Shown here: in pieces, positions 13,136-25,410 of the stretch
How the letters are laid out: each line of letters starts with the position of its first letter
Numbering within the stretch: the stretch's first letter is position 1
Made by a program: the position numbers and the translations under genes
The notes under the pieces: generated by a model
Database searches by the model: none
What the model saw: only the letters and a program-made list of their open reading frames with translations
Told to the model about the DNA's origin: nothing
Source: Hymenolepis diminuta
Lineage: Eukaryota; Platyhelminthes; Cestoda; Cyclophyllidea; Hymenolepididae
Direction of reading: 5' to 3'
Assembly: GCA_900708905.1 (NCBI GenBank)
Contig: CAADRB010000066.1
Span: 137,550 to 201,549 of the forward strand
Length of the DNA stretch: 64,000 nt

Positions 13136-14016
13136 CTAATGGCACGAATAACTTTACTTATTTCGGTCTACGTCATAGCACCATCTTATCAGCATTATTT
13201 GTTACTTTCCGAATAAACTATTTGAAAGTGTTAATCAAAAGCGAATATTTTAACAATAAACTTGCATGAATTTAAGATCAAAATGGCCGAAATGGTTGAT
13301 GTATTAAAAACCTCAATTGTGTAATTTAATGCGTGTGATACTTCCTCGAATACATTCGCTCAATCAATGAAAATCCAAATAGGAGAAGCCAGAAATATTT
13401 ACTGGATGTTGAGTTTAGAATTAGCATTAAAAATATCGGGACTATTTATTTCTGCTAAATTCTTTCTTCGGATTTCGTTCATTTTCATTTAATTGTATTT
13501 ATTAAAATCATTCATCGATTTATTTCTACTTATGTAATTTTACCATCAATCGTGGAGCAAGGTAATTATTTTTGTTATATGACCATATTATCAAAAACCT
13601 AATTGCATTAATTCTTAATTAAATATGCTCTAAAATGCTTTGGTTTTACCAATAATGACCTATTTTAATTAAAGTTAATATTAGTTTATTTGATAGTCTG
13701 GTCTGATTCTATCTGAGCACCTTATGTGTAATAAAAGTGCACTTATCCATTTTGTCTATCATTAATCACACTGCTCATTATGATAATACATTTACTAGAC
13801 GGTCTAACGGGTATCAGTCATCACCAAATTTTGTAGCCATCATAAATATCCAGTTTTCCTCTGTTGCCAATTGCTGATTTTGTTCAGTCATATAATAAAG
13901 GTAATAATCGCATTAATAATAAATATTTTAATATATTGAAGGTATTTTCTCCAATTTGCAATGTCCTTGACTCTGTTTGCTTCAGGGTTTAAAACTCATC
14001 TCCAGCTGATAGAAAG

Positions 14017-15377
14017 ATGAATATCTCCAAAGATCATTTTTTATGTGAAAAGGTTGAATCCTCTCATATGTATAGTCCTTGTGATTGGACCTGCTCGAAT
14101 GAAATAAAATACGCTAACGCTGTAGCAGCTCGGCAATCGGCCCAAATTCAGGATTACACATGTGATGTCATTTTAAAAGAAATCAAAGCTCGCACTGAAC
14201 GTGCTATGGAAGATGTTGATAAGAAAATAGGTATTCAATTTCGAAATAACTTTATCAAAATACTAGAGTTTAGACTAAACGACATCACATTTTGGATGGA
14301 TGAACTAACTAAATTAATAAAGGATAATGCTGGGGAATCAAAAGCCTTAGAGGCATGTATCGTTCGCTTAAAGAATGCATTGGAGGCTACTAAAGAACCA
14401 CTATGTCTAGCTAGACAGTGTATTAATATAAGGTAGTCGCTTGTAATGCTCTTACATCATAGAGAGGGCCGAGATGGTATTGATCTAGTTGCTGATAATA
14501 CACATCACGAACTCGCTAAAGAGATTGATATCTTCTGCGGAATTCAACAGTTGTTGATTCGTACGATCGAACAAGCTGAAGAACAGCTTAGGTGAAATTC
14601 ATTTTCTTTCTTACCGATTATAGATTAAATCGGAAATCCGCCTATAACCTCAAACGAGATTATGAAAGCAAGGATACCGCTAAGAACCAAGAGGAGTTAG
14701 CCAAGACGGTATCCAGTTATGAAAATACTCCAAAAGTGAATAAATGTTATCACCCAGCAAAATCTATCAGCCCCACCGAATGGGTCATATCTGTAAGGAA
14801 CAATCTCCAAGAAGGTGAAAGACAGATCCACAATTCTCTCCAACTGCGCGCTATCATAGAAAATATTTTGAACCAAATCTATGAAGACCAAATAAAACAG
14901 ACTGAAGCCACAAATCGAGCCATCAGGAAACGAATCGATGAAATTCGAGACTCTAAGCGCAAACTGGAAGAAAATCTCGGTTTAACCCTGAAACAAATAA
15001 TCGAAGTTGAGAAAAATATCGATAAAATCAAAGATGCTATTTGCAACGTTCTAAAAGCAGCCCAAATCGTTGAAGCTAAGCAGAATATTAGAGATTGTCG
15101 GCCGGTGAATGAACGCACACAGGATGCGCCTTATTACAGGTAAAAGTGATCTGAAACTCCAATATTTTTTCCTAGAATGCTAGAGCAAAGCAATGATTTA
15201 CGAAACGATCTATCTACCCTCCATCACAAAATTCATGATTCAGAAAGGGAGTTGAAAAATCTTAGAAGAAGACAACTCGATCTCGAAGAAGAAATCCAAT
15301 TAAAGTCCAATTCACTTAATATTGAAGAAGTTCAGGTTCAAAGCATTAGATCAAGTATTTTGATCCAGAAATTCTAG
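14017..15377 (+). CDS. tektin family protein, 4 exons
   Basis: Filament protein of axonemal doublet microtubules in cilia and flagella. Exons 14017-14432, 14463-14591, 14624-15139 and 15176-15377 are separated by introns of 30, 32 and 36 nt, all GT-AG. Phases sum to 421 codons including the stop (420 aa, usual tektin length). Tektin landmarks in order: N-terminal W then N spacing; EPLCLARQCINIREGRDGIDLV, matching the family's linker; RLNRKSAYNLKRD after the second rod segment; TEWVISVRNNLQEGERQIHNSLQLR; and a C-terminal RRQLDLEEEIQLK coiled coil. Nearly all of it is predicted coiled coil. The family signature nonapeptide (RPNVELCRD in most tektins) is here RPVNERTQD at about residues 341-349, so the subtype is unclear. 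It converges on SYF1, with the two stop codons about 130 bp apart. Start: the first ATG of the open frame. Confidence 0.9.
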
Positions 15378-15425
15378 AACTTTCCTTCACCAAATATATA
15401 GATACATTGACTATATTAAAAGAGG

Positions 15426-15465
15426 TTTATTTTTAAAAAAGATGACAGCCGAGGCTTAATTTATT
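15426..15465 (-). terminator. candidate polyadenylation signals of SYF1 in the convergent spacer
   Basis: On the minus strand AATAAA occurs at 15460-15465, about 42 bp past the SYF1 stop, and again at 15426-15431. Both lie between the SYF1 and tektin stop codons, so the two 3' UTRs probably abut or overlap. Confidence 0.5.
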
Positions 15466-15506
15466 TTTTTGTACATAACGCACTCCAACAATTGAACTCA
15501 ATCCGT

Positions 15507-18500
15507 TCAATCATCATCTTTTTTAAGGCTTCCAAAAACGGCAGATGGAATCGGCTGCTTTTCAATTCGAAGACCTAAAAGGAAGAAAAAATCGTTAGCA
15601 AAATTGCACCGAATGATTGAAGTCAGGAATAGGGTTATAATAGCAAAGAAATAAGAACCATCAACAGATACTGAAACTTGTTCGCGCATATCGAATAATG
15701 AGAATAGTCAACCTCTCAATAGGGAGTGACAAAATGTGAGCATCTTAGGGGCTCCGTTTCTCAAGACGAGGGTTTTACAAGAGCTACTCTCAGGGGAATC
15801 ATGGCCTTTGATTCATATAGATATTTAACATTACGGATTAACCAACATAACGTTAAGCAAGTTCCAACTCCAGTCGTCATGGTTGAACACGTTTCATAAT
15901 GTTAAGGGAAAATCATGACCAAATAGGAGATCTAGTTTTAAATCTAAGCTTCATATAATATTTTGGGAAAATTTTAATTTTGGAGATTGAGAAACCTATA
16001 CACCCCATGCTCTCCTCCAGAATGAGATCGCATGTCCACTTTCACACTCCCCTGCCCGTTCCGAAATTTGTTGAACGGAATGAATGAGAAATTAGCAAAG
16101 AACATAAATTCAAGGAGGTTCTCTTCCAGTTCAAACCCAAACATGTGTTGGTTATAAAGTGATCATTTAGGAAATTAGCTAGAATAAGTTATTTTACATT
16201 CAGCGATAGGAATGATCATCTTCGACGTTTAATTATCTGATTTTTATAAAGAAACATTTCACTGAAATACATTTTCTCACTCTTAAAAATAAATAATGGG
16301 ACACGTCCTGTAATAACGTGAAGTCCATCGGGGTCACATCATTCGAATACTTGGAATAAGTTAAGCTACTCATGTCGCCAGATCAGTTTGGAGGTGGCAA
16401 GCAAGCCACCACAAGTTATTAATAGGTAAATTAGGTTTATATACAAAACATTTCTTCGTTAGACGTCAGTCATGTCTCGGCGTGATGATAGACACCTGTT
16501 TAGATATCTAAGTGCGAACACGCAAGTACACAGCGGGACCGCCTGTGGACACTATAGTGGAGATCTTATCGCCAGTCAATCATTTCTAATCGCCAGGTGC
16601 TGAAAGACATCTGCTGAATATAGCACTACGTTTGAAATTTACATGTTACATTGTTCTTATATCAAAGGATATTTTTTGTCTTTATCAACCTGGATATATT
16701 GAATAAAGTACTACAGATAAGGTAATTACCACTTGAATTGCTACGTGACTATGCTTTAGAATCCAGCCTACCACTTTGATGGTGATCATAACCACAACCA
16801 AACATTTCAACTCTAAAGTCTACCATCAAAAGGAGAGTGGATTGTATTATGATTACTTATAATACTTTGCTAAAAAGATAAAATACTTTCACCTAAGGAA
16901 TGCGTGCTAACTTATTAAATAGATGCTACAAGGAGAAGTAAATATACCACGATTTACATGGCAAAGTAAAAAGGCGCGATATCTAACAGTGTGAGGAATA
17001 GTACTGGTTGCATTACCTCACATGACAGATATTATTAATATACACCTACTGATATCAAATAAGTAGATCAACTTACGAGAATTCGCTTCCTCATCAACAT
17101 CTTCAATAACCTTCGCCTCCTCATCGTCTATGCCCTCGTCATCTTCAGGTGCAACATTGTCAATATCCCCGTCGTCGTCATCATCCATAGGAAGATCAAT
17201 ATTGATGGCTTCGGGGTTGGTGTTGGCAGCAGCGGCGCTACTTGAAGTCTTGTTACCGTCACCGCCAGCGTTGCCGCCTGGTTGATGGACAACACCAGCT
17301 GATTTGAAGACGATTAGAGGGTGTTTGCCATCTGAAGTTGTTGAAGTCTCTTCTGCAGTCACGGCGGACTCCATTGCCTGCATTGGATTTTCAGCTAGAA
17401 AAAATAGCAATATTATTTGGGGTAAGGATTCACTCAACATATTCAAACCATTATTCTATGATTGATCCCGATTTGATAGTCTATTCAGAGTTTAAATGAG
17501 CAGAAGTTATTTAGATTTTTTTCCTTCAAAATAAAAAAGAGTTATACCAAGTGACTGTTTAAGTTACCATCCTTCAATTGAGGAAATCGCCCCTAACAAG
17601 TAGGTACTAAGTCGCCTTTGAAATTTGTCAACCTACTAGCGAGTTTATATTAAGGCACAATGAGCTGGTTTCCACAATAATTTTATTATCCTACATTGAA
17701 ATATCCACTTTTTACATTTTGTAAATTACAACACATTTGAATTAAAAACTTCCAATTATTCGGTGGAAAGTAATTATGAGACTACTAGAATCCACTAGTC
17801 TTATAGATCCTAGAGCAACCTTACATTAAGAATAAGGAACTCAGGATAGGAACAAGTTTTGACAGTTTATTACTAACCCCTAACGGGAATTAACTTCTCA
17901 AGTTACCTAAAGGTCTAAGAAACAAAGTCTCGGTCACAACTTCAAGAAAGACCGTCACATTCTCGGTTTGGTAATTTTGAAATCTCTACATCTTCCTGTC
18001 CGAATCCCACTTTAATACGAACAAAACTAACCGTTTTTGACAGGTTAGGATATATATACATATATATATTTGAAATTTTCGAGAATTATTTAACATTAGA
18101 ATTTTCGAACGCATTTTCCTGCATTATCAGATGTCATACCTACAGCTATGTTCTGAACAATCCTAGGACAACTTAGTTCTCCTACTCCTGGTTATACTGT
18201 TAATTATGGTAATATATAAAAAGGATACCCACCTTGCTCCTGCGTGGCAGCCAAATGACTGGCCATAAAGCTGACCTTCGTGTTGTAAGTAGCCTGAACA
18301 CTTCTCTTGATACGCAGCATCTCCCTCAGTGTGTCTTCATTTCCATGAGCCAGCTCAAACTCCTTCCAAGTCTTCCAGAAATCTGGCTCCGTCTGAAAGG
18401 AAACAAGACCATAAACACTGTTAGTTTTAAAGTAGTGCCAGAAATTGGAACCTTCGTTATTAGCAAACTACTTACCCTTGGATCGCACATTTGAGCCGCA

Positions 18501-21500
18501 TAAGCATAGACAGCTCGAGCGCGATCAACTTCACCCAATTTTCTTTCTAGGTCGGCAAAGCGAATACACATCTGGCGAGCGTGTTTTTCGGGAAGTCTCT
18601 CAATGGCCTGTTCATAGGCAGCCCTTGTGTGAGTCACGCCATGCAAATCGGCAATGCGTTGAATGTAGATATTGAACATCTACAAGGAGAGAATAAATCA
18701 CCAGTCGAATAGATAAAGTGATAGCGAGAAAGAGGTGGTAAAATCTCTGTCTATCATCCTGAAGGGTACGCGTATGGGCAACTACAGACTACTACAGGTT
18801 AATAAAGGGAGAGGTAGGTTGCGAGTTTCTCAATCCTAGTGACTCAGATGTCAACTGTCTATCCATGACGAGAAAATATTTTCACCAAAACAAGTTGGAA
18901 ATTGCTCCTATATCTAAACAAGAAAAATGTTTATATTTTATTAAATAAGCGCTAGCAGACTGCGGACTAATTGAAGAGTAATCAAGAAGAGACCGATTAG
19001 TATTGGATGCGATTGGAAATATGGCCTCATCCTCGAACTCTAATTCCAAATAGTTCCTTATATATATTTACTTGTTTTTTTTTTCTCAAGATGGAAAAAT
19101 TGAATAAAATAATAATGTTAAAAAGAAGATTACCGCAAATCTTTCTTCGGGTTCAACAGCTTCAGTTGCGCGCTCGTAGATCTTAATGGCTCTTCTCGCT
19201 AGACCATGTTCTTCTTCCAATTTTGCGTAGAGAAGATAGAGTTCTAAAGGAGAAGAACATTCACAATTATCCGACGCAGAAAGTAAATACAAACTATGGT
19301 CCTTTCAGTTCTATACACTGACAAAAGCATAAATGCAGATCAAGTAATTATAATTCACTAGGCATCCAAGAAATGTGTTTTCTAATAAAATATTTAAATA
19401 CGCTCTGAATATTTCATGGTTTAGGGAATCGAATTTTGATATTTTTAAGTGAGGGAGAACAAACAAAACATGATGATTCAGCATCAGCACATCGTCTAAT
19501 AAGTAGAATCCAAAAAGAGATTATAATTTATCTTCTCATATATCATAAAACAATTTACTTCAGTTGGTATAAGGATCAGTGTAGAAGTTAAATGAGTTCA
19601 AAAGCTTGCCAACATATCTAGATAACACGTGAGTTATTTCGGGAACCGTAGTGAACACATGCACGACTCTCTTATCAGATAAAATCGGTTTTGAAATGTT
19701 CGTAAAATTGCCTTCAAAATATCGATATTAGTAAGCTGACAAATAAATACGTTAAGATCGCTAATAATGATAAACCCTCATGCTGTAATAAATGCATACA
19801 TATTAAGTCAAAGAAAGGATTACGTTTGGCGTATTTCGATGGACATTTTTCAAGACACTGCTCAAAAAGATCTCTTGCACGTTCCAATTTGCTTCCACCC
19901 TGAAAATAAGCGCATTTTCATTAGTCTGAGTAAATATGACTGTTATGATTTCATATAGAAATAAACATACATAACGTTCCATAAAATTCGTGAGATAGGT
20001 TGCCCAGATATCAAACACATTTGGCCATCTGAATATAGCAACTCCTTTTTCGTAGGCCTGAAAAAATTCATTAGAACATTGAGAATACGCAAAAGAAGTT
20101 AAGAAAACAGTAAGAACTTACCTTGAAAGCCTCTTCAAAGTAGTTGTGTTCCTCCAGGAAGAGACCGTAGTTCATAATGACCTGTGGAGTGGCAATTCTG
20201 TAGTCGATCATACGATCGTAAGCAGCCTTGAAACGGAGAAAAAGGATGGAATAATATAATCTCGATATTAAAGAAAAGTGTATTGGCTTACGATAGACTG
20301 ACATTCAAAAAAAGATCAATGGAGCATTGATCTCAACTGACCTAGTAACTTTAAAAATGCTAATTCATCTGAATAATCAGCCCTTAATCACAAATGACGT
20401 TTTTGGTTCTTTAAAGTAAGGTAAAGCGCAAAAATTTAGGCGTTCTATAACACCTGAAAGTTATATGCCATTTTGTCCAAATCTTATCAATGATATCATA
20501 TATTAACAGGTCACCTTATTATTTAAAAAGATAAATGAATAATCTTCTGTATCGCTAGAGGGCAAATAATTTCACAATTAAAATATAAATAATAGAAGCG
20601 GAATAAAATATACCTTGGTAGTCTGGAAAGTTCCAAAGCTCTCCTCCAAATCCGTATACAGCGTCCATAGACGGAGTGACTTATGAAGACGATTCTGTAC
20701 AGGCTCTGAACGGTCATAATAATCCACTTTGTGAGAAGCCGCTGGAGTAACAGCCTTCGCAAGCAATTTAAGAGCTGTTTCAACCTCACTAAAACAAAAA
20801 TTAAACAGTTAAGTTGATAATAATTATTAATTATATATAGTTAACACTAATACTAGCATATTATATATCAGTAGAATTCGATAAAAGTTGCTAAACTATT
20901 AAAAAGGAGTAGATGCTACTATCCACTACTGAATTGGTACACTACCGATGTCCGCTTTCTACCAGTATTAAACTTATTAGAGCTGATTTGTGAAATACGT
21001 GACCAGAAAAATATTTATTTGAATGTGACTTACGCTAATTTCAAATTGGACACTAAGTGCAATTTCTTATTAGACAAACTGAAAAAAGCTCCAAACGAAC
21101 ATAACGATCCCATACATCTAAATAGCTAATAATAGCGGAATGGTGAAGAAGGGTCAATTACCAATAACTGAGGTCTCAGAAAAATCCCAACTTTTACATT
21201 TCTCACATTTAATTTTATGTATGCAACTGTACATTTCTCTATCCAAATCGTATCAACACCGCAAGGTGTAAAAAATAAATGGATTTAAAACAACAAACTC
21301 ACCCATGACGAATCTCCATCTCAGCCCATTCACACCAAATCGAGGCCAAATCCTCCACATGAATGAACCCAACTCCAGTCGCTTTCTTGAGTACCATTCT
21401 GGCATCATCCATCTGGTTGTGTTTCTCATAGAGTCGCGCCAGTTCAATCCAGAGAGTTGACGGCCGGCCAGCAGTGGCTTTTGCCGGATCTACCGAACTA

Positions 21501-23981
21501 ATTCCCTCCATGAAGGCTTCAATCTGCTTCCGGGGGCCTTGAGGTTCTAGTAATTCCACGCGTTGAAGCCAATCGCTGACATTGTGGGGATTTTGTCGAA
21601 GGAGGACACTGTTTAGAAGGAGTGGACGATGTTCCATCAAGGATTCCAAGCGGGCTAGGCCCAATTCAACTTCCATTTCATCTGAAATTTATGGCAAAAA
21701 GATTATCATTAGTGGTGATGAAAAGGTGTAACCGAACTACGAAGATGACTAGCTTTTGGAAAAGTTTTAGCAGACAAGCAAGATTAGTAATTAAGGCATT
21801 GATAAAAAAACAATCTCGAAATATATCTCAAGGACGACATTAAAGACTCGGACAAAACTATCAATCAATTGTTATTTATCACAAGATCGATGATAGTGAC
21901 GATTTGGAATTGAGAGTAAAGGAGAAATAAAATATTATAGCACCTCAAAACCAGAAATGGAAACTAGACAAAGTGGATAGGCTTTCATAAAGATTACGAA
22001 CTATAAAAGACTCTCAAAGTCTAAACTCAGGGGTATGCAAAATATTGACTGGAAAATCATGCACATTAAAACTAGGAAATTCCATGAAAAGATCATAAAT
22101 GAGAGCAGAAGGGCAATGAACATTAAAGAGCTAGCAAAACTAAAATCTCTCTGAGAAGCCTTGCAGTACAAATGCAGAGAATAAAATTTACTTTTTGGAA
22201 GATACGGTATTAATCAAACTCAGTATCATTGTAAAAGTAATAATTCACGGAATCTTAAATCGTACGTATGAACCAGTATTAATCTTTGAATAACTTTAAT
22301 ATTTTAGAGCAAATTACCTGATACTTTGAATGAAGCCCTTCTGGACTAATGTTTTAAAGGAATCTGAAGAGAGCTCTCTACTCTAGAGCACAGTATTGTA
22401 AGTAATACTAGATGAAGTCTGTGAAATGTATGAGAATTTGAAGATCAAGACTCTGCAGATGAAAACGGATATGAGAAATGGTTGTAGATATGTTAAGAAT
22501 GAGTGTTCAAGAGATGTCACTGATCCTTCAAAGTGCGTGAAATGTGAAGAAACCGATGAATATATCATTTAAAAAATGCGTATTTGACCGATACAAAAAC
22601 CTACCGAAAATGAACAGTTGTGAACCCAAATGAAGTGATGTAGTCCAGACAATCTATTCGATGATAGGCATGTAATGAATAATGAATTTTTTCGATAAGT
22701 CAGTTTGTTAAAAAGACGAATCTCTGAGTTACTATCATGTAATTCTAAAAACTTAAACAATGTATGCACTTTCTAAATTAAAAAGCAGAATAAGTGACGA
22801 AATTATTTACTCATATTCGAAAGATCCGTGTTCCCCCTCAACTATATACAATCTAACGCTACTATAATATACTTGACTTAGTGAATAAAAAATTTTACAA
22901 AACGATTAACTTACCTGTCTCAGTAACATTGGACACGTTCGCTATAGCGTCCATCCTAGCCTTAGCAAGAGATTGTTCAAATTCCGCATAAGCATCAAAC
23001 GTCTGACTGAAATCTCTGACGGTGATAACAGTCGAAATTGCCTCCGCATAAACATCACGAGCTCGAGAAACGTTTCCACTACGGATGTAGAAGTCGGCCA
23101 ACGATGTCCAGAGTATTCCAACCTGATCCGTATAGCGACTGATGCCTTGTCTGATAATAGCATCAGCATCAAGGGAAACTATTTTAGTCGGATTTTTTAC
23201 AAGCAGGTCGCATAGGACTTGCCATAACTGGAACTTGGACTTTCCCTCTCGACTGATAAAATTCTCCTCATTGATTACTTTAGCCAAGAGGACTGAAGCT
23301 TCATTAACGTTTCCATTACGAATTAGGAAGCTAATGTAACGTTCAACATCATCTGGAGCAAATTTGATATAACGTCGGTAGATTCTAGAGCATGTTTCAT
23401 TGACTTCTGCTCCGTGTTTATCTGCGAATTTGAGGTAAAGACGCCAAACACGTTCATGTTGTGTAATTGGCAACGCTTTCAAAGCTCTATCAAATGTACG
23501 ACGAGCTAGTGTAACATAGCCTTGGAACATGAGAAACTGCAAATAGTCTGTCCAAATACGAGGCATCTAGGGCAGTTGTAAAGGAAGTAAAAAAATCTTA
23601 CCTTATGCATTGTGACAAGAGCTCGTTCATGAGCGCTGTTAGTTTCCTCATATATCAGCGTACCTGGGCACATACGCCGAGCATGTTGACGACGCAATTT
23701 GAGGTAATTATACCACAATTTATAACTAAAAAATATCATGTTTAAAGTTATAATACCTTCCGGGCAGCTGCTTTAGAGCTCTCTCGTATGTTAGATACAG
23801 AATGTGAGGTGAACTTGACTTTTGGAACTGAACATATCTGAGCCAGGCTTTAACACTGTAGGGATTTTTGAGTAAATTTTCCTCGAAAGGTAGATTCTCT
23901 TCAGCCTAGGAATATAAATTAAAGATATAAGTTGAACAACTAGTACATCTAAACACCTACGATCGTAAAAAAGTCCGTCAT
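15507..23981 (-). CDS. XAB2: pre-mRNA splicing factor SYF1/XAB2 (HAT repeats), 14 exons, complete
   Basis: Scaffold of the Prp19-associated/NineTeen and intron-binding complexes; in vertebrates it also binds XPA in transcription-coupled repair. Nuclear. Exons (minus): 23961-23981, 23757-23905, 23602-23725, 22915-23566, 21303-21681, 20614-20788, 20122-20226, 19971-20057, 19824-19899, 19134-19243, 18476-18679, 18233-18392, 17077-17394, 15507-15574. All are GT-AG and in phase; 876 codons with the stop (human XAB2 855 aa). HAT/TPR repeats run through nearly the whole chain, with family-diagnostic stretches such as [50 protein letters not shown], [36 protein letters not shown] and [20 protein letters not shown]. 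An acidic region ([10 protein letters not shown]) precedes the conserved tail [10 protein letters not shown]. Introns range from 31 nt to 1.5 kb; the last one contains repeat A2. Exon 1 encodes only 7 residues, so the start is slightly less certain than the rest. Confidence 0.96.
16308..16625 (+). repeat. dispersed repeat family A, copy A2
   Basis: The best match to A1, with many identical blocks over about 318 bp. It lies within the 1.5-kb last intron of SYF1, antisense to that gene. A1 and A2 similarity suggests fairly recent activity of the family. Confidence 0.8.
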
Positions 23982-24454
23982 TGCGAGATCGAAGATTCAA
24001 AACTCGCTTGCAATTTCCAGGTTATTATAATGAATGTGCAATCTTTGAAAAAAGAGGAAAATAGGAACCAAATCAATTAATTAAACTAATATTTCTCAAA
24101 TATATGAAATTCTTCACCTATTTATCTTGTATTGGATATTAATCTGGATTCACCATTGAGTCAATAAAGATCTCCGTCTTATGATTATGAAAATTTCATT
24201 TTTATTTCTAAATACCATCCGATTAACAGTATTTCATTCTGATATTTACTATTGTGAATTTTTTCAGTTTTATTAAAATGAACCTGTCTTCGATTCTTTT
24301 CCTATTCTTTTCTGCTTCCATTCCTTAATATAATGAAACAAAAACAAAAATATTGTCAGGTTTGTACTAGTAGTTGATCTACAAAACATCCATTCATTTA
24401 TCATGAATCAGCACTATAAATCTTCTGGTATCTAAAATTTTAATGATACTTAAT

Positions 24455-24735
24455 GTAGACCATTGCTAAACCACATCGGACGAATAGAAAGAGTCGAATT
24501 ATTCATGTAGTTGGTGCAGTTTGGAGGCAGCTATCCCAATTTGTGGATACAAAAATTAAAGTTGATATACAAAATGATTCTTCATTCGACGTCAGTCATG
24601 TCTAGTCGTCAATGTCTAGGTGATGATTGGCATCTGCCTAATTATCTGTGTGTAAACACGCACACAGCTGGAATGATAATGATTACAGTGGTCAATATCT
24701 TATCATTTCTTCGATTACCAGTTTTTGACTGATTT
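24455..24735 (+). repeat. dispersed repeat family A, copy A3 (diverged)
   Basis: Retains CACATCGGACGAATAGAA, CAGTTTGGAGGCAG, ATACAAAATG, CGACGTCAGTCATGTCTAG, GATGATTGGCATCTG and CACACAGC.GGA in A1/A2 order. A 73-codon frame at 24511-24732 is repeat sequence, not a gene. Confidence 0.65.
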
Positions 24736-25259
24736 TTTCCGTCAATGGCAATTATTCAATTGTTGTCAGGGCATATTATTAAAATTATGCCTTATAATGC
24801 AGTTAATCGACGGTCGTTTGTCTTGGCTAAAGCCTCCTATGTAAATTATATCAGGATGTAATAATTTCTTATTTCAATGGGTTAAACTGCCGAAACATTA
24901 ACGTTCCGACCTAAATCATGAAAAAGTTAGAAATTTCGCCAACAATTGCTTTCAAAATCGCGATACTTATGTAGTGAAATAGTTCCCTGTTAACATAAAT
25001 TATTATTTTGATATTGAATCTCCTTACAGTAATTTTTGATCACTCCACTCCTATCACTCACCACTGCAATAAATGATCGTATGAATTAAAATTAATTTTA
25101 TTAATACATTAATAGATGCGGTAGACTAGGGGGTGGGAATAAATGGAATTTGCATAGATATAATAAGGGTGTAAATTGAGTAAAAAATAGGAGATTAGCT
25201 TGTTAGAGTTAGGATAACATCAACAATAACAATTACCAATTCGTTGCTGTTTTAATAAG

Positions 25260-25320
25260 AGCTAACAACAATCGTGGAGCAGAACACCAAGAGTTGATTA
25301 GACCAAAATATATTCAAGGA
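25260..25320 (+). repeat. dispersed repeat family E, copy E2
   Basis: Matches 10832-10889 with the shared core GAGCAGAACACCAAGAG and GACCAAAATAT. Like E1, it lies within 1 kb of a family A copy. Confidence 0.5.
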
Positions 25321-25340
25321 AGCCACAAAGAGTTTCAAAT

Positions 25341-25410
25341 GAGTGTGAGAGGGAGAGAGATAGAGAGGGGAGCATGCTGAGGAAGAGAGGAGATGAGCAG
25401 GAAGTGTAGG
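25341..25410 (+). repeat. purine-rich (GA) low-complexity tract
   Basis: About 70 bases almost entirely of A and G (GAGAGGGAGAGAGATAGAGA and similar) directly follow repeat E2. Minus-strand frames across it are Ser/Leu/Pro low-complexity artefacts. Confidence 0.6.

Noticed and set aside
18050..18072. AT dinucleotide run as a promoter or replication signal
   Set aside because: A simple short microsatellite within a SYF1 intron; such runs are common in AT-rich DNA.
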